This document shows, piece by piece, positions 44,526 through 53,040 of a DNA stretch of 64,000 nt. The translations under genes and the position numbers were made by a program. The notes below the pieces were generated by a model. That model saw nothing but the letters and a program-made list of their open reading frames with translations, was not told the DNA's origin and made no database searches. This DNA comes from Acidobacteriota bacterium. Lineage in GTDB: Bacteria > Acidobacteriota > Terriglobia > Terriglobales > Acidobacteriaceae. The DNA lies in the NCBI GenBank assembly GCA_021846275.1, contig JAJZBZ010000009.1:25683-89682 (forward strand). The letters are read 5' to 3'. The first letter of the stretch is position 1, and every line of letters starts with the position of its first letter.

Positions 44526-45935
44526 TCAGGCGCTCAGCACAAACTGCTTCGCAGCCGACGACAGCGCAGCCATCTGGTCCTCGCTGCGTGACTCCGTATA
44601 CGCGCGAACCACCGGCTCCGTGCCGGAAAGCCGATAGCAGACCCACGAGCCATCCTCAAGCACCAGCTTCAGCCCGTCCGTGCGCACCACCTGCACCACG
44701 CGGCGTCCGCCAAGCTGGTCAGGGTCAGTCTTCAACTTCTCAGTGAAAGCTGCCTTGGCCTGCTCGGTCAAGTGAAAGTTCTCGCGAACCGGATAGAACG
44801 AACCAACTTTGGCAAACATCTCCGCGAGGAGTTCGCCAAGGGATTTTCCGCGGCGCGCCACCATCTCCGCCACCAGCAGTCCGGCAATCACGCCGTCCTT
44901 TTCCGGAACGTGCCCGCGAATCGTCAGTCCGGCGGATTCCTCGCCGCCAATCGCAATTCTGTCGGCCAGAATCAACTCGCCGATATACTTGAAGCCCACA
45001 GGAGTCTCGTAGAGCGGCACGTTATGCTTTTCGGCCAGAGCATTGATCAGGTTCGTCGTGGCCACAGACTTCGCCACGCCGTTGCGCCAGCCGCGCGTCT
45101 CCATCAGATATTCAAACAGCAGTGCAATCACGTAATTCGGCTGGATGAAGGTGCCGTCGCCATCCACGATGCCGAAGCGGTCGGCGTCGCCGTCGGTGGC
45201 GATCACCAGCGCAGCGCCGCTCTGCCGCATCGCCGCGCGCGCATCCTCCAGCAGATGATCATCCGGCTCCGGCGCGTGATTGCCAAACAGAACATCGCGA
45301 TAATCATGCACTGTCGTCACGGGAACCCCGTGCGCCGCGAGCAACTCCGAGGTGTAGCCGCGCGCCGCGCCCCAGAAAGGATCAAAAACCAGCTTCAGCC
45401 CGGACTGCGCAATCGCTTTCAGATCGACCAGTTCCGCGATGCGCTTCAGATATTGCGGCTTCGCGTCATAGGTCTCAAATGCGGCGTGGTCATCGCCGAC
45501 GCGCGGAATCTTCGGATCGTCTCCCTGCGCGACAATCGCTGCCTCAATCTGCTTTGTGACCTCGGGCAGGGCGGGCGCGCCGTCATGCGTGGAAAACTTG
45601 ATTCCGTTGTACTCCGGCGGATTGTGCGAAGCTGTGAAATTGATTGCGCCCGAGGTCTTCAGTGTGCGCACGGCGTAGGCAATCGCCGGAGTTGGCGCGG
45701 GTTCGGAGATCACAATCGGCTGAATGCCATGCGCGGCCAGTACGCGCGCCGCCTCATCCACAAATCGCTCGCCCAGAAAACGCGGATCACGCCCGACGAG
45801 CACGCGGTGCGGAGCGGGCTGGCTGAGGACGTAGGCGGCGATGCCGGCCACGGCGCGGCGCACGTTGGCAACCGTGAAATCGCCGGCGATGATGGATCGC
45901 CAGCCCGAGGTTCCAAAACGAATCGAAGTGCTCAT
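44526..45935 (-). CDS. Phosphoglucomutase/phosphomannomutase-family (phosphohexomutase) enzyme
   Basis: A 469-residue alpha-D-phosphohexomutase. IRFGTSGWR opens the enzyme. TASHNPPEYNG carries the phosphorylated Ser103. TDGDADRFG (Asp248, Asp250, Asp252) binds magnesium. GGEESAGL is the sugar-binding loop, and RLSGTEPVVRAYTE the phosphate-binding loop near the C-terminus. The family interconverts hexose 1- and 6-phosphates; whether glucose, mannose or glucosamine is used cannot be read with certainty. AGGAG lies 6 nt before the ATG. It precedes the FtsB-like gene, which suggests a role in cell-wall precursor supply. Confidence 0.9.
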   Translation of the reverse strand: MSTSIRFGTSGWRSIIAGDFTVANVRRAVAGIAAYVLSQPAPHRVLVGRDPRFLGERFVDEAARVLAAHGIQPIVISEPAPTPAIAYAVRTLKTSGAINFTASHNPPEYNGIKFSTHDGAPALPEVTKQIEAAIVAQGDDPKIPRVGDDHAAFETYDAKPQYLKRIAELVDLKAIAQSGLKLVFDPFWGAARGYTSELLAAHGVPVTTVHDYRDVLFGNHAPEPDDHLLEDARAAMRQSGAALVIATDGDADRFGIVDGDGTFIQPNYVIALLFEYLMETRGWRNGVAKSVATTNLINALAEKHNVPLYETPVGFKYIGELILADRIAIGGEESAGLTIRGHVPEKDGVIAGLLVAEMVARRGKSLGELLAEMFAKVGSFYPVRENFHLTEQAKAAFTEKLKTDPDQLGGRRVVQVVRTDGLKLVLEDGSWVCYRLSGTEPVVRAYTESRSEDQMAALSSAAKQFVLSA

Positions 45936-46072
45936 CGATAGCTCCTATTCGAAGTGGATTCCGGAGACAGAATCCACGGACGGAATGAAAGAACGAAATC
46001 ATGCCGGGCGAATGCCGCGCGATCCATCCGCAGGCATGCAACACAGGCATCATACCGCGCGACGGAGGAAAT

Positions 46073-46774
46073 TCAGAAGTACTCAGCCAGGCGCGCGAAG
46101 TGATCAATCTCGACAAGATGCTGCCCGGCAGGCGGCGCGCTCAGCTCGGCGTGCTCCAGCACCCATGTGTCCCTGTGAACCAGAAAGACAGCGTGCAGCC
46201 CGGCGGCCAGCGCTGGGTTGATGTCGGACCTGGGGCTGTTGCCGATCATCCATGTGCTCGAACTCTGGCAGGCATGCCGCGCTGCGACGGCGCGATATGC
46301 CTGTGGGTCTTTTTCCGCGACTATCTCGACGGCGGAAAAATACGGCGCAAGGCCGCTGCGATCCAGCTTGCCGGCCTGCTCGGCGGTCGCGCCCTTCGTC
46401 ATCAGAATGAGCCGATGGCGCGAAGCAAGCTCGGGGAGCAGTTCCGCGACGCCCGGCATCAGCTCAATCTCCTGATCGGCAATCGACTGCGCAAAGCTGC
46501 GAATTTTCTGCGCCACCGGCTCGGTCGCCGCCGCACCGCTCAGCCGTTCATAGCAGCCGATGAGCGAGTGAGTGAAGCTCGCAAGTCCGTAGCCCATCAC
46601 CGCGATGGAGGCGCGCTCGGTCTGGTTCAGCACCTCGCGGACCTCGGCGGGCGCGTGGGTCGCGTGATCGAGAAAGCCGATGAAGGCGGCAATCGCGCGC
46701 TCGAAGTATATGTTGTTCTCCCACAGCGTATCGTCGGCATCGATCAGCAGCGTCTGTCCGGCAGTGGCTTTCAT
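46073..46774 (-). CDS. HAD-superfamily phosphatase
   Basis: A 233-residue HAD hydrolase. LLIDADDTLWENN holds the nucleophile Asp12 and Asp14 (DxDxT form). An alpha-helical C1-type cap follows (about 20-100). LILMTKGATAEQAGKLD has the motif II Thr and the conserved Lys nearby, and TWMIGNSPRSDINPALAAGLHAVFL gives the GDSxxxD-like motif IV with Asn-Ser for the usual Asp-Ser. It resembles small phosphatases of the HAD IA group that act on sugar phosphates or similar metabolites; the substrate is unknown. Its promoter region is shared divergently with the rhamnose aldolase gene. Confidence 0.82.
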   Translation of the reverse strand: MKATAGQTLLIDADDTLWENNIYFERAIAAFIGFLDHATHAPAEVREVLNQTERASIAVMGYGLASFTHSLIGCYERLSGAAATEPVAQKIRSFAQSIADQEIELMPGVAELLPELASRHRLILMTKGATAEQAGKLDRSGLAPYFSAVEIVAEKDPQAYRAVAARHACQSSSTWMIGNSPRSDINPALAAGLHAVFLVHRDTWVLEHAELSAPPAGQHLVEIDHFARLAEYF

Positions 46775-46920
46775 TGTGCCATCATATCGGCTGTGAGTCT
46801 GGCTGGGCAGGCTTGTCGAAATGACTTCTTATATGAATCTATTTCCCTATTGTATATATGCTACATTGGGATTGCCGCACACTCGCGCCCGCTGGCACCG
46901 CAAAGGAAGCAATCGAAGTC

Positions 46921-49128
46921 ATGCCGCTGCAATTTCTCGAAGACAAATGGGATGAATCCCACGCTGCCACGCTGGACGAGCCGGAGCTGCTGCGCTATCG
47001 CTCGAATCTTCTCGGTTCCGACCTGCGCCTCACAAACTTTGGCGGCGGCAACACGAGTTCAAAGCTCACCGGGCGCGATCCGCTGACTGGCGAGCCGGTC
47101 TCCGTGCTCTGGGTGAAGGGATCCGGCGGCGATCTCGGCAGCATACGCCGCAGCGGCTTCGCCACGCTGGATCAGCGGAAGCTGCACGCGCTCGAAGCGC
47201 GCTACCGCGGCGTCGAGCACGAGGATGAAATGGTCGCGCTCTATCCGCTGATCGCTTTTGGAGGCAATCCCGTTGCGGCGTCGATTGATACGCCGCTGCA
47301 TGGCTTTCTGCCGTTTGCTCACGTCGATCATCTTCACCCGGACTGGGGCATCGCGCTCGCCGCCGCTGCCAATGGCAGGGAGCGCATGGAGCAGTTCAAC
47401 GCGCAGTTCAACCATCGGCTGGCGTGGATTCCCTGGCAGAGGCCGGGCTTCGAACTGGCGATGATGCTGCGCGCCGCCGTCAAAGAAAATCCGGGCTGCG
47501 ACGGCATCGTGCTGGGCGGACACGGACTCTTCACGTGGGGCGAGACGCAGCGCCAGTGCTACCGCAACACGATCACCATGATCGACGAGATCGGCCAGTT
47601 CCTCGATCAATTCCGGCGAGGTGCGGCGTCCTTTGGCGGCGCGCGCCGGGCGTCGCTGCCCAATCGTCGCGAGCTTGCCGCGGAGCTGCTGCCATATCTG
47701 CGCGGCATCCTCGGTCAGTCGCAACGGGTAATCGCCAGCTACTCAGACGCGGATGACGTGATGGAGTTTGTGAACTCGCATCACGCCGCACCGCTGGCGC
47801 AGCTTGGCACCAGTTGCCCGGATCATTTCATCCGCACGAAGATCCGCCCGATGTTTATTGACTGCGATGCCGGTTCAGCCAGCATCACGGAGATGAAAGC
47901 AGCGATTCGTGATGCTCTGGCGCTGTATCGCGCCGATTATGCCGAGTATTATCGCGCGCATGCCCTGCCGGATTCTCCAGCGATGCGTGATGCCAGTCCA
48001 TCGGTCGTGCTGATTCCCGGCATCGGGCTGTTCAGCTTCGGCAAAAATCGCACGGAGGCGCGCATCACGGGCGAGTTTTACACCAACGCGATTCATGTGA
48101 TGGAAGGCGCTGAACTGCTGGGCCACGACGCGACGCACGTACAGTCCGGCGAGCCGGTTCCGCAGGCTGGACCTGCCGCGCCATCGTCGGCCTTTCGCGT
48201 CTTTGCCAACTATGTCGCGCTGCCGTCGTCCGAGGCTTTTCGCATCGAGTACTGGGCGCTGGAAGAGGCGAAGATTCGTCGCCAGCCGCCGGAAAAAGAG
48301 TGGAGCAGAAAGGTGGTCATGGTCGTCGGCGGAGGCAGCGGGATTGGCCGCGAGGCCGCGCGCCTGCTGGCAGAGCGCGGCGCTCATCTGGTAATTGCCG
48401 ATCGTGATCCCGCAGCGGCGCGGGCCACGGCGGAGCTTGTGGCCTGCAACACGCCGTCGGAGGAGTGGTGCTGCGTCACAGAGGTTGACATCACGGATCG
48501 CGCCGTCATTCGCGCCGCTCTGCGCAGGGCGGCGATGCGCTTCGGCGGTGTGGACGCGGTTCTGAACACAGCGGCGATCTTTCCGTCGTCGAGCGATGGC
48601 GTGATCGACGACGGGCAGTGGGCGACGACGCTCGCTGTCAATGTTACGGCGAATTACCTGCTTGCGCAGGAGGCGGACGCGCTCTTTCGTGAGCAGGGCA
48701 CCTTGGCGGCGATTGTGCTCACCAGCTCGGCGAATGCCGTCGTGGCCAAGCGCGGCAGCGAAGCCTATGACGTGAGCAAGGCCGCGCTGAGTCACCTCGT
48801 TCGCGAACTGGCCGTGGGCCTCGCGCCGCTGGTTCGCGTGAATGGCATCAGCCCGGCAACGGTCGTGAAGGGATCGACGATGTTTCCGCGCGATCGCGTT
48901 CGCGCATCGCTGAGCAAATACGGAATCGCTTTCGAGGAGTCGATGAGCGACGACGAACTGCGCGGACTACTTGCCGGGTTCTACGCACGGCGCACGCTCA
49001 CGCATCAGCCCATTGATCCGATAGACTGCGCCGAAGCAATGCTCTATCTCGCGAGCGACAAAGCGCGCTGCACCTCCGGCCATCTGATCCCGGTCGATGG
49101 CGGACTCACGGAGGCATTCCTTCGGTGA
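46921..49128 (+). CDS. Bifunctional L-rhamnulose-1-phosphate aldolase / L-lactaldehyde dehydrogenase (SDR)
   Basis: A 735-residue fusion. The N-terminal class II aldolase domain (about 30-420) has NFGGGNTSSKL, VLWVKGSGGDLGS, PLHGFLPFAHVDHLHPD (metal His residues) and LGGHGLFTWG. The C-terminal SDR domain (about 462-735) has VVGGGSGIGREAA and the catalytic AYDVSKAAL (Tyr616, Lys620). Such fusions (RhaEW/RhaD-SDR) split rhamnulose-1-phosphate to DHAP and L-lactaldehyde and oxidise the aldehyde to lactate (family knowledge). ATG 46921 matches the conserved start; ATG 46858 is also in frame. The rhaB start overlaps its stop by 4 nt. Confidence 0.92.
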   Translation: MPLQFLEDKWDESHAATLDEPELLRYRSNLLGSDLRLTNFGGGNTSSKLTGRDPLTGEPVSVLWVKGSGGDLGSIRRSGFATLDQRKLHALEARYRGVEHEDEMVALYPLIAFGGNPVAASIDTPLHGFLPFAHVDHLHPDWGIALAAAANGRERMEQFNAQFNHRLAWIPWQRPGFELAMMLRAAVKENPGCDGIVLGGHGLFTWGETQRQCYRNTITMIDEIGQFLDQFRRGAASFGGARRASLPNRRELAAELLPYLRGILGQSQRVIASYSDADDVMEFVNSHHAAPLAQLGTSCPDHFIRTKIRPMFIDCDAGSASITEMKAAIRDALALYRADYAEYYRAHALPDSPAMRDASPSVVLIPGIGLFSFGKNRTEARITGEFYTNAIHVMEGAELLGHDATHVQSGEPVPQAGPAAPSSAFRVFANYVALPSSEAFRIEYWALEEAKIRRQPPEKEWSRKVVMVVGGGSGIGREAARLLAERGAHLVIADRDPAAARATAELVACNTPSEEWCCVTEVDITDRAVIRAALRRAAMRFGGVDAVLNTAAIFPSSSDGVIDDGQWATTLAVNVTANYLLAQEADALFREQGTLAAIVLTSSANAVVAKRGSEAYDVSKAALSHLVRELAVGLAPLVRVNGISPATVVKGSTMFPRDRVRASLSKYGIAFEESMSDDELRGLLAGFYARRTLTHQPIDPIDCAEAMLYLASDKARCTSGHLIPVDGGLTEAFLR

Positions 49129-50603
49129 AGGCTTCGTCCGAAGCTTCAGAGTCGATTCTCTTTGCGGACCGGCGCGCGCGCATAGCGATGGATCTCGGCG
49201 CGGAGAGCTGTCGCGTCACGCTGCTGCGGTGGACGGACGCGGGGCCTGTGTTGCAATCGGTTGCGCGGATCGCCAATGCGCCGTACACGGACGCCGACGG
49301 CGCTCTGCGATGGCCGTTGCGCGAGCTGGTCCGCAAGCTGCACGCGGCGCTGCTCCATGCCGCCGATCTTGCGCCGGAAGGCGTCGGCTCGATTGGCGTG
49401 GATGGCTGGGCCGTCGATTTCGTCCAGCTCGATGAGCATGGGCGAGCTGCGGAAGATCCGTTTTGCTATCGCGATGAGAGGACGCTTGCGGCAAAACAGG
49501 CTTTTGACGCCCTGTGCGCTCCCGAAGCGCAGTTCGCGCAGACGGGTGTGCAGCCGATGCGCATCAATACGCTCTATCAGTTGATCGCTGACCGCATCGC
49601 CGGCAAGCCGCAGCGGCGCTGGCTTCTTCTGCCGGAGTATCTGCTTCACTCACTCGGCGGTGAGCCGGTGGCCGAGTTCACGAACGCATCGCATACGGGA
49701 CTGGTGGACGCGGGCACGCGGCAGTGGTCGGCAGAGCTGCTGGAGCGCGCTTCGCTCGATCCCACCTGCGCACCGCGCATCGTCGCGCCGGGTTCTGTAA
49801 TTGGTCGTCTGCGCGCGCCGCTTGCCGAGCATGCCTCGTTCCGCGAGACCGTGCTCGTCGCGCCAGCCTGTCACGATACGGCTTCGGCGATTGCGACGCT
49901 CGGCGCGTCGGATGCCTACATTATCTGTGGAACCTGGTCACTGGTCGGCATTGAGCTTTCGCATCCGCTGCTGACCGAGCGCGCGCGGCATCTGGGATTC
50001 ACCAATCTTGGCTCTGCAAGTGGCGGCTTCTGTTTCCATACAAATATCAACGGCATGTGGATGCTGAAGCAGTGCATCGATGCCTGGACGGCCGATGGGC
50101 GCGATCCGGTGCGCATTGGTTATTCGCAACTCCTCGAAGCCGCCGAAGCCATGCAGTTGCCTGATAGCACGGTTTTTTCCGTGGATGCGCCGGAACTGCT
50201 GCTGCCCGGCGATATGCCGGGAAAAATTTGTCGACGCTTGCAGCAGGAAACCGGCATTCGCCTGGCATCGAGCGGTGCTGACGAGGCTGTGATCACGCGG
50301 CTCATTCTGAACAGCCTGGCTCATCGATATGCGCGCGCGATTGCGGATGTGGAAGAGTTGACCGGACGGCGGATGGCTACGCTGCATGTGCTCGGCGGCG
50401 GCGCGCGCAACGCGCTGCTGCTGCGCCTGATTGCCGATAGAACGGGGCGCGCGGTGAAGGCCGGCGCGGTGGAAGCTTCGACGCTTGGCAACTTTGCGCT
50501 TCAGTTTGCCGCGCAGGCGGTGGATCGCGCGTCCGCTGCGGGGCAGGCGGTGCGGCTCTGCGCACAGGCGCGATGGCTGGAGCTGGAGGAACGCGGGCGA
50601 TGA
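49125..50603 (+). CDS. rhaB: L-rhamnulokinase (FGGY family)
   Basis: A 492-residue FGGY carbohydrate kinase that phosphorylates L-rhamnulose at O1 with ATP. RIAMDLGAESCRVTLLRW is the phosphate-1 region. VGSIGVDGWAVDFVQLDEHGR and the QTGVQPMRINTLYQL block are typical of rhamnulokinases. CHDTASAIATLG and YIICGTWSLVG form the substrate and ATP interface. LHVLGGGARNALLLRLIADRTGRAV is the adenosine-binding end. It starts with GTG inside GTGA shared with the aldolase stop, so translation is coupled. It converges on the IclR-PBP regulator gene, 38 nt apart. Confidence 0.92.
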   Translation: MKASSEASESILFADRRARIAMDLGAESCRVTLLRWTDAGPVLQSVARIANAPYTDADGALRWPLRELVRKLHAALLHAADLAPEGVGSIGVDGWAVDFVQLDEHGRAAEDPFCYRDERTLAAKQAFDALCAPEAQFAQTGVQPMRINTLYQLIADRIAGKPQRRWLLLPEYLLHSLGGEPVAEFTNASHTGLVDAGTRQWSAELLERASLDPTCAPRIVAPGSVIGRLRAPLAEHASFRETVLVAPACHDTASAIATLGASDAYIICGTWSLVGIELSHPLLTERARHLGFTNLGSASGGFCFHTNINGMWMLKQCIDAWTADGRDPVRIGYSQLLEAAEAMQLPDSTVFSVDAPELLLPGDMPGKICRRLQQETGIRLASSGADEAVITRLILNSLAHRYARAIADVEELTGRRMATLHVLGGGARNALLLRLIADRTGRAVKAGAVEASTLGNFALQFAAQAVDRASAAGQAVRLCAQARWLELEERGR

Positions 50604-50641
50604 GGATATCGCAGCCTTGCGGGGAAGTTCTGTGTGCGTCC

Positions 50642-51739
50642 CTACGCGTGTTCGCTGCGCAGCGTCTCCGCCGTCACCACGCGATGCCGCACGTAGTTGT
50701 ATGGCGGCACGGCGTTGCCACGCACGAGCGTGATGCCGAGCTGAATCAGTCGCGGGCCGTAGCTTTCGGCTTCGTGCGAAATGGAGCCGATAATGGCGCT
50801 TCTGGCCGCCTGAATCTCTTCGAGCATCTCCGGAATGCAGTCCTGCCCGACGATGGCGAAGTCGTTCTCGCGTCCGGCAGCGCGCACCGCGTCCAGCACA
50901 CCCAGCGCACTCGAATCCGTTGCGGCGGCCACAAGAATGCGCTCGCCCCTGCGTCGCTTGGCGAGGAACTGCGCCATCGCCTGCTGACTTGGCTTGCGCG
51001 TCCCGCGACCTTCCAGTTGGATCATCGATTCACCAGGCAGCTTCGGCAGGAGTGATCGGATGCCTTCAAACGCCCCGGCGATGCGGCTCTGCACAAAACT
51101 TCCCGCTTCGGCAAAGCCGACGCCGACGACGAGATCGGTCTTGCCCTTCCATTTGCGCCGCGCAAACTGCGCCAGCAGCAGGCCGGCTTCGTAACCGACC
51201 TCGAAGTTATCCACGCCAAAGTAGGTCGCGTTGGGATGGGGAACGTCGATGGCGATCAGCGGGACCCCGGCATTCTTGAAGATGTGCGCCACATGCGGCG
51301 CAATGTGTTCCTCGGCCTGAAACTCCAGCACCAGATCGACGCGCTCGGCCACAAACCTTTCCGCATTGCGAATCGCCGTCTCCGCATCGAAATGGTTGTC
51401 GAGCGTGATGAGTTCGACGCCGGCGCTGGCCGCCGCCGCGTCCACGGATTGGGCCACCTGCTGCGAAAATGGCAGGTCTGCGCTTTGCACGGCCAGTCCG
51501 AAGCGCAGCCTGCGAGGGCGGCTCACAAGGCGATAGCCTCCGGACTCGGTCTGGGCAACGTAGCCGCGATGCACCAGTGTCTTCAGGATGCGATAGACAC
51601 TTGTCTTCGAGATGCGCGTTCGCTGAAAGACATCCTCAAGCGTCATCGGCGCATTGTGCTCCTCCAGCATCTCCAGCACGTCGAGCGCCTTGGAAAGAAT
51701 CGGAATCAGATAGAGCCGCTTGATCTTTGTCGTTGCCAC
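50642..51739 (-). CDS. Rhamnose-module regulator: IclR-type winged helix fused to PBP1-type sugar-binding domain
   Basis: A 365-residue protein of mixed build. Residues about 8-72 are an IclR-like winged helix (LSKALDVLEMLEEHNAPMTLEDVFQRTRISKTSVYRILKTLVHRGYVAQ). Instead of the IclR effector domain, residues about 85-355 form a periplasmic-binding-protein type 1 fold: LITLDNHFDAETAIRNAERFVAERVDLVLEFQ, GVPLIAIDVPHPNATYFGVDNFEVGYEAG, ILVAAATDSSALGVLDAVRAAG, FAIVGQDCIPEMLEEI. No signal peptide is present, so it is cytoplasmic. GTG start with GAGGGA 7 nt upstream. It lies inside the rhamnose cluster, divergent from rhaT, so rhamnose or rhamnulose is the likely effector (inference). Confidence 0.88.
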   Translation of the reverse strand: MATTKIKRLYLIPILSKALDVLEMLEEHNAPMTLEDVFQRTRISKTSVYRILKTLVHRGYVAQTESGGYRLVSRPRRLRFGLAVQSADLPFSQQVAQSVDAAAASAGVELITLDNHFDAETAIRNAERFVAERVDLVLEFQAEEHIAPHVAHIFKNAGVPLIAIDVPHPNATYFGVDNFEVGYEAGLLLAQFARRKWKGKTDLVVGVGFAEAGSFVQSRIAGAFEGIRSLLPKLPGESMIQLEGRGTRKPSQQAMAQFLAKRRRGERILVAAATDSSALGVLDAVRAAGRENDFAIVGQDCIPEMLEEIQAARSAIIGSISHEAESYGPRLIQLGITLVRGNAVPPYNYVRHRVVTAETLRSEHA

Positions 51740-51860
51740 AGTTTCGTCCCTCGCAAATTTTTCCGCAAGTTCGCTGCTTCTTGTATCTTCGCAGATGCGT
51801 CACTCGCGGACGCGCCGGAATCCAGGCAAAAGCGGCTTCTCCGGGAGTACAAAATCTTGA

Positions 51861-51906
51861 TTGACAGCCAGTCTCTGCTGCTTCTACGATTCGTAATGTT
51901 TCATTA
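51861..51906 (+). promoter_or_regulatory. Candidate rhaT promoter and operator
   Basis: TTGACA (51861-51866) and TACGAT (51885-51890) are 18 nt apart. Directly downstream, taatgtttcatta (51894-51906) is a perfect 5-3-5 inverted repeat. It overlaps the likely transcription start and lies 33 nt before the rhaT start codon. A repressor bound there would block initiation. The divergent IclR-PBP regulator is the obvious candidate binder (inference). Confidence 0.5.
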
Positions 51907-51939
51907 AGCATATTATTTCATTTCTGAGAAAGGTCGCTC

Positions 51940-53025
51940 TTGACCCCAAACCCGATCCTCGGCGTGCTGCTCCACTGGCTTGGCGGGCTGGCCTCGGCCA
52001 GTTTCTACGTCCCGTTTCGCCGTGTGAGGGGCTGGTCATGGGAGACCTACTGGCTCGTCGGCGGCATTGTCAGTTGGATTGTTGCCCCGTGGTTTTTTGC
52101 CAGCCTGCTTGTGCCCCATCTGCTTGCTGTGCTCGCCGCCGCGCGGCCCGTAACGCAGCTGCTCGTCTTCACCTTTGGTGTCCTCTGGGGTTTCGGAGGA
52201 CTCACCTTCGGCCTGACCATGCGTTACCTTGGCGTTGGCCTCGGCATGGCCGTGGCGCTTGGCTACACTGCGGTCTTTGGCACGCTGGTGCCGCCGATCG
52301 CGCGTGGGCAGTTCGGCTCGTTGCTCACGCAGCGTTCCGGGCAGATTATCTTCATCGGTGTTGCCGTCTGCGCGCTGGGGATTCTGACGGCGGGAGCGGC
52401 CGGCATCTCCAGGGAGCGCGATCTGACGGCGGAAGAACAGCTCCGAGTAATCCCGGAGTTCAATCTGCGGCGCGGCCTGGCGGTGGCCTCTTTCAGTGGC
52501 ATTCTCAGCGCGTGTTTCGCATTCGGCCTCGCCGCTGGCGACCCCATCAAAGTGCTCGCGATTCAGGCTGGAGCGGCGACGGTGTGGCAGGGACTGCCCG
52601 TGCTCATTGTTCTGCTTGCCGGAGGATTTCTGACCAATGCCGCCTGGTGCCTTGCGATGCATGCGCGGCGGCACAGTTTTGCCGAGTACGGCTGCATTCC
52701 GCGCGATGCCGAGCCGCAGAGCCGACTGCCGTGGAATTACTTTTTTTCCGCGCTCGCCGGACTCACCTGGTATCTTCAGTTTTTCTTTTACACCATGGGA
52801 GAATCACAGATGGGCAGGCGGTACGGGTTTTCCAGTTGGACGCTGCACATGGCGAGCATTATCCTCTTCAGCACGCTCTGGGGCATTGCGCTGCATGAGT
52901 GGCGCGGCGCGGGGTTGCGAACCCGCATGCTGGTTGCGATGACGCTGCTGGTTCTTGTCGGCTCCACGGTCATCGTGGGCTACGGAAATCTGCTCGCCGT
53001 GCGCATCCAGGCATTGCCGCACTAA
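51940..53025 (+). CDS. rhaT: L-rhamnose/proton symporter RhaT
   Basis: A 361-residue membrane transporter with about ten hydrophobic helices, of the RhaT group in the drug/metabolite transporter superfamily. GVLLHWLGGLASASFYVPFRRVRGWSWETYWLVGG is the characteristic RhaT N-terminus, followed by FGVLWGFGGLTFGLTMRYLGVGLGMAVALGYTAVFGTLVPP and MGRRYGFSSWTLHMASIILFSTLWGI. It imports L-rhamnose with a proton across the inner membrane. The start is TTG with GAAAGG 8 nt upstream. The rhaI gene begins 15 nt after the stop, so the two share a message. Confidence 0.93.
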   Translation: MTPNPILGVLLHWLGGLASASFYVPFRRVRGWSWETYWLVGGIVSWIVAPWFFASLLVPHLLAVLAAARPVTQLLVFTFGVLWGFGGLTFGLTMRYLGVGLGMAVALGYTAVFGTLVPPIARGQFGSLLTQRSGQIIFIGVAVCALGILTAGAAGISRERDLTAEEQLRVIPEFNLRRGLAVASFSGILSACFAFGLAAGDPIKVLAIQAGAATVWQGLPVLIVLLAGGFLTNAAWCLAMHARRHSFAEYGCIPRDAEPQSRLPWNYFFSALAGLTWYLQFFFYTMGESQMGRRYGFSSWTLHMASIILFSTLWGIALHEWRGAGLRTRMLVAMTLLVLVGSTVIVGYGNLLAVRIQALPH

Positions 53026-53040
53026 GGGGTCGGGGAAAAA

